From: Cyathus striatus
Lineage: Eukaryota; Basidiomycota; Agaricomycetes; Agaricales; Nidulariaceae
DNA length: 64,000 nt
NCBI GenBank assembly: GCA_025738555.1
Contig: JAOVFP010000001.1
Coordinates: 5,828,001 to 5,892,000 of the forward strand
Reading direction: 5' to 3'
The translations under genes and the position numbers were made by a program. Below the pieces are notes generated by a model, which saw only the letters and a program-made list of their open reading frames with translations, made no database searches and was not told where the DNA came from. This document shows, one piece after another, positions 59,701-64,000 of this stretch (its first letter is position 1; each line of letters begins with the position of its first letter).

Positions 59701-61903
59701 CAACAAAGTCAGCATGAGATACCATGGGGGAGGCTGAAAGAAAGACAGACTTGCTGAGACCCTAAGACTAGAACCCTGAGACCTATATCCAATGGGACAT
59801 GAGACCTGGTGAGCTTGAACAAAGGTGACAGTAAGGAGATGATGAGACTGAAATGATGAGAGAGAGAGTGCAAGAGAGGGGGAAAGGAAGAAAGAAAGCA
59901 TGGGGACCAAGTACCTTGACAGTCAGGAGTGAGCATGGAAGCAGGGAACCAACCTGTGAGGCCAATGTAAATGAAATTGATGTGAGCAGTTGATGCTGCC
60001 ACATCAGCTGATTACCTGATTAGGAAGGTAACCAATGGGACACTCAAACAAGTGCATGTTGCAGAAAGGGGGCATGCTGGGCTATGCACATGATTGGCTG
60101 ACTGCCATCTGGGTGCTGATGCAGCAGTTGCTTAGCTGAAATAGCAGTAAATCAAATAAGATATATTGGGAATGCATTACTATGCAATTTGTAAATAATA
60201 TTCAAAATAGTGTATATATGTAGGCATGAGGGAAGGAATACTGGAAGAACTGCCAGGCATTCTTCCCTCCCACAGATAGGGCATGTAAAGATGAGAATAA
60301 GATATAGTTATAAGACTTTTTGATACCATGAAATATGTACCAATTTTACTGAAATTGAATCTGAATATTTTGCCTTTGAACACTTTGATGCATGAATGGG
60401 AATAGCCTGAGTTTACTTGCTCTATTTTTGACTTGATCTAAATTTGGATTTGAATACAATTACACCCCTTGTACTTACTGAAATCACACCTTGGGATTTG
60501 AGTCTTATGATTATATTTTGAATTGCTATTCTAAGTATTTAATTATTACTTAACTCATAATGTGACTCAACAGTTCTTCCACCATGTCTTTATTTGTCTG
60601 GTTGTTGAATATGTCCAAAATGTTTAATACCATTATAATGACCTCATCATCTCTCATACTCAAACTAACTATTATGGTTTTTACTTTGTCCTTTGTCATT
60701 TTACCACATCTCTAGTTCAGCTTATAAAACATCTCATAACATTCTATTTGCAAATTTCTCATAGTCCATCAATGGGACTAAGGCTCCAACTATATACATG
60801 CACATCTTTCATTTTAGTTTATTATTACTGTTACAGTGCTATAACTTTATAATTGACATATGTCATGCCCCTAGATACTTAGTTCACTTCCATGACATTT
60901 TGAACAGTGGTACAGACATACAGGTAACCACACACAAGTGATTAGCTTCTCTCCCCTGGACTACTGAAAGTTGTGAAGTGTAAGAAGCAATAATAAGTAC
61001 ACATACCTATTATTCTTATGTCCTCTTCTGGTATTACAAGCAAAAAAAATATGACAAATCTGACACATGAAAAGCATGACACCTGTGAAAAGTTTACAAT
61101 GCACTTGAAAAATGTGACATGTCTAACATGCATAAAACATGATGTGTGGGAAGTATTTGATGTGTGGGAAATTTGTGATAAACTTGATATGTGAGAAATC
61201 TGTGACATATGTCACGTGTGGGCAGATGTGACACATGTGACCAATGCGACATGCATAAAAGCATGATGAACATGATGCATGGGAAGTATGTGAAACACAG
61301 CAAATGTGGTGATGATATGTGGGAAATTTGTGACAAATGTGATATGCATGAAAAGCATAACATGCGGAATGCGTGGGAAATACCTAATGCATGTGAAAAT
61401 TGTGACAAATGTGACATGCATGCAAATGTAGTGCATGGAAAAATTGTGACAGACATGATGCCTGGGAAAAGCATTAGGTAATGAGCACTTATGAATATAC
61501 ATAATATTAATACAATAGCAATAGGAAACATAAATTAATGAGTACTTATGAGTACACATAATACTATTAAAATAATAATAGGAAGCATTACAGTAATAAT
61601 AGAGAACATAAAGTAATGAGTACTTATGAGTACACATACTAGTATTACAATAATAATAAGAAACATATAGTAATGAGTACTTATGAGTACACATAATAGT
61701 ATTACAATAACAATAGGAAACATAAAGTAATGAGTACTTATGAGTACACATAATACAATAGTATGAAGCATAAAGTAATGAGTTTTTATGAGTAATCTGT
61801 ATACTATATATAATATATGCCTCACTCATACGGCCTGGAGCTTATATGATATGAAATATTATATAATATTGAGGTTAAATGATAAATTTGGCTGACACCC
61901 CTC
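56789..61903. mobile_element. Mutator-like long-arm element (copy 2), older
   Basis: The termini GAGGGGTGTCAGCCAAATTT (56789) and its inverse (ending 61903) match copy 1. The arms repeat the same architecture: 57-bp units (56937-57190; 61487-61760), then TGTCACA/TTCCCATGC units (57230-57730; 61030-61480). In these arms, CGCG positions of copy 1 appear as CATG or TGTG, so copy 2 is more decayed. The core (57980-60930) has no coding frame and contains a nested element at 57836-58837. No target duplication was found: the outside 9-mers are GGCAAGCCA and CTTCACAAG. Either one flank was rearranged or the two ends come from different insertions. Confidence 0.8.
57836..58837. mobile_element. nested TIR element, 1002 bp, 7-bp target duplication
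   Basis: Termini TGGGGATGCCCAAT (57836) and the inverse (ending 58837) are perfect over 14 bp. CTTAGTG at 57829-57835 and CTTAGTA at 58838-58844 form a 7-bp duplication with one mismatch (G/A). Subterminal blocks near both ends hold TGTCACA and GAAGCTGG/CCAGCTTC. There is no coding frame. Duplication length, TGGGG start and CCAAT within the TIR match the element at 25245-28471, so the two probably use the same transposase type. Confidence 0.85.
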
Positions 61904-62144
61904 CTTCACAAGTAGCAGCACACCAGTTAGTCTTCCAACCAGATTCAGACCCACTAGTATTAGTGTCACTGCTGACTGTTGAAACTTCACTGTCTGAATG
62001 AGAGCTAGCAGGATCACTGCTAGTCAAAGTGGTTGTAGTAGACATTGACATTGATAGTGTGGAAGCTGTAGAAGCTGTAGAACTCTTGTATGTTTTGTGA
62101 TTGTTGGATAAAATGCCACTTAATGAATCACTTGATGAATACAA
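61904..62144 (-). pseudogene. Ser/Thr-rich coding fragment cut by element copy 2, uncertain
   Basis: A minus-strand frame with ATG at 62144 reads through a Ser/Thr-rich segment (STASTASTLSMSMSTTTTL) and ends inside the terminal repeat of copy 2. Low complexity makes it weak evidence. It may be a host or element-linked remnant; no family is recognised. Confidence 0.25.
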
Positions 62145-63800
62145 AGTTATACTAATCTGATCATCTGTGATGTTTCTCTGGATTGTACAGTGCTGTGATT
62201 TGGCTGGGAGTACTTGAGTTGAGTTACCAACCAGCCTTTTTCAATGTTGATAATTGTAATGTCTTTTTAGTTTTGTCTTGTATAACCAAATATAAGATGA
62301 AGTAAGCTCCTGTAGAGGAAGAATACCACTAGGCAGTATCCTCTCAACAAAGAAATTGTGTGAGTAGCTGGCACATCCATCTAACTTTCAGATCCTAGTG
62401 AGCTTGCATTTGAGGTGAACTGAGGGGGAATATGAAGCTGAATTTCTCAAATTGTACATATGACAATTATACAACTACAGTAATGAATGAGGGAACAATT
62501 TGTAATTAACAATGAGGATGTAGTGAGGTATGGAGATGAAAAGAATGAAAACTGCATTTTTGTGATGCAGGCAGAACACATGCTCTACACTCCTTTGCTC
62601 TCTTTTGCCAAGAAGTAGAGTGCACCATGGAGGAGATTAAGTGAGAGATATGAATGACATTGTGTGGGTACCATGGAAAGTTGCTTAGAAGGGAATTGCA
62701 GCAATAATAAAAATATTATTATTTTATTTGTAATATACATTCTAATTAATGACATCAGCAGATGGTGTGAGGTCATCATGTGAATCAAACTAGAATTGAA
62801 CTGGAATCTAAATGAAAGAATGGGGCAGTCACAGTAGAATCCAATTCAAGGCAGATTCTTACTGTTAAATCAATGTCAGAATCCACTTTGATTCAAAGTG
62901 GAATAGAAGTCCAAATCTGCCTCAAATTGACTACTCTGACCCCCCCTATTGTTTCTTGCCAATGCTTACTGCCTTTCTCTTTTGGCTCTTGTGGACTGGA
63001 ATCTTGAGATTTCCCTAGATGCTACTCTACATTCATGCATGACACTTCACAGCTTTCAGCTATCTCTTCTCATTCATATTCTTCTCTTGCCCTATGCACC
63101 TCTTTTATTCCTTGCACATATTTCTCTGTGGTTTTCCTCTGTTACACTTTTTGCCCTCCTCTCCTGGCAGCCAGCTTTTCCTTCAATCTTTTTTCTCCCT
63201 ACCTTGTTGTAATCAAGGTTTTCTCATCAACAATACCTACAAGAAAATCTGCTTCCTATAACCTGAAGACTAGTCAAGATGGAAACAGAGGTTATCAGGT
63301 ATTGACATCAACACAGAACTGAACAACCAAAATTTCCAAGATCCCTTTGTAGCAGTTGTCATACATCCCCCTTCTCCCTTTCCCCTTACCATTCTTACAA
63401 TCAATCAAAGATCAACCCCAACCACACCATCTCTGCCAGAAAATTTGACATCATTGCCACAGAAATTGGCAAAGGGGACTGTGACATCTACAAATGCACT
63501 ATCCTGCCACCCCCCCCCCCCCCCCCCCACATGTAACACCATGACTGAGAACAGGATTTATGCTCAGGGAAAGGGCAGCAGGTATCAGAAAGAAGCATCT
63601 GGGGAGTGTGCATCATGTACATAGGGTATGTGTCTAGCACAGTGGCACTGTTGCCATCTTTACCCTATCTCTCCTCCCCTTTTCCCCTTAATTCTAGCAC
63701 CACACACCTCAAGGCCTCAATCCCAGCATGTGACTTATGAGCTTATCTATTACTACAATTATATTTCTTTATTGACTTATAGAGAAATACAAAGGACCCT
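62145..63800. other. CpG-poor DNA, no confident gene
   Basis: Pyrimidine-rich plus-strand frames at 62949-63322 overlap each other and carry no motif. A run of 19 C lies at 63510-63528. Short direct and inverted blocks at 62820-62940 (GAATCCAxTTxxAxxxxGxxG) are not resolved into an element. Confidence 0.4.
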
Positions 63801-63831
63801 ATAACCCAACTACCTTATAAGGTAGTGGGAA
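63801..63831 (-). mobile_element. Helitron 5' terminus, minus strand
   Basis: Read on the minus strand: TTCCCACTACCTTATAAGG followed by TAGTTGGGTTATAGGG, the same palindromic 5' end as at 5751 and 37371. The element would extend leftwards from 63831; its 3' end was not found, so it may be truncated. Confidence 0.6.
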
Positions 63832-64000
63832 TATCATTCTGAATGTGGATGAACTGGACACAGGAATGGATAGTATGGGGTAATTGAGCCACCTTCCAGT
63901 GTCATGAAAACTAAGTGTGCCCCACAATGAATTATGTGACATTGAAATGCCTGAATGTAATGTGCATAAACAAGGACAAAACCACACAAACCATCTTAAT

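Noticed and set aside
63510..63528. Run of 19 C as a functional element
   Set aside because: A homopolymer of this length is readily explained by slippage or assembly error; nothing nearby supports a role.

Overview
The window looks like transposon-dominated nuclear DNA of a filamentous basidiomycete, most likely an Agaricomycete. The grounds are the gene types (a NACHT-WD40 STAND protein, a Plavaka-type transposase, a Rep-helicase Helitron), very short GT-AG introns (48-55 nt), and strong but uneven loss of CpG. No rRNA, CRISPR array or confidently intact tRNA was seen. No species can be named from the sequence alone.

Layout. Positions 1-2033 hold a truncated copy of a Mutator-like family with long repeat-built inverted arms. 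Positions 5751-11244 hold a Helitron deletion derivative inserted in a TGATCA-rich tandem array, with a second Helitron (9219-11202) nested in reverse orientation. Positions 12122-16609 hold a dead Plavaka transposase, split by a 2.7-kb insertion in an intron. Positions 18937-21615 hold two adjacent fold-back elements. Positions 22609-29835 hold a complete Mutator-like element (9-bp target duplication). Inside it lies a 3.2-kb TIR element (7-bp duplication), and inside that a 1.55-kb near-perfect palindrome (8-bp duplication). About 33431-50000 is a CpG-rich block, apparently less decayed host DNA, with small MITEs and tandemly duplicated gene remnants. A 9.2-kb Helitron (37371-46607) is inserted in it. 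Positions 50006-53315 hold a NACHT-WD40 gene with two in-frame stops. Positions 56789-61903 hold an older copy of the Mutator-like family with its own nested element. A Helitron 5' end in reverse orientation lies at 63831.

How the parts fit. The 9.2-kb Helitron carries a Rep-PIF1 helicase reading frame, broken only by two TGA codons, and a downstream five-exon gene of unknown function whose frame is intact. The 5751-11244 derivative keeps decayed pieces of both genes, so the second gene appears to be a regular component of this Helitron lineage. In three unrelated genes (Plavaka, Helitron, NACHT-WD40) nine premature stops are seen; eight are explained by a C:G to T:A change from the expected codon and the ninth is compatible with one. 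A 210-bp sequence present in both a CpG-rich and a CpG-poor place differs largely by CpG to TpG/CpA. The window therefore reads as a record of insertion followed by methylation- or RIP-like decay, with the CpG-rich arms of the 22609 element and its palindrome being the youngest parts.
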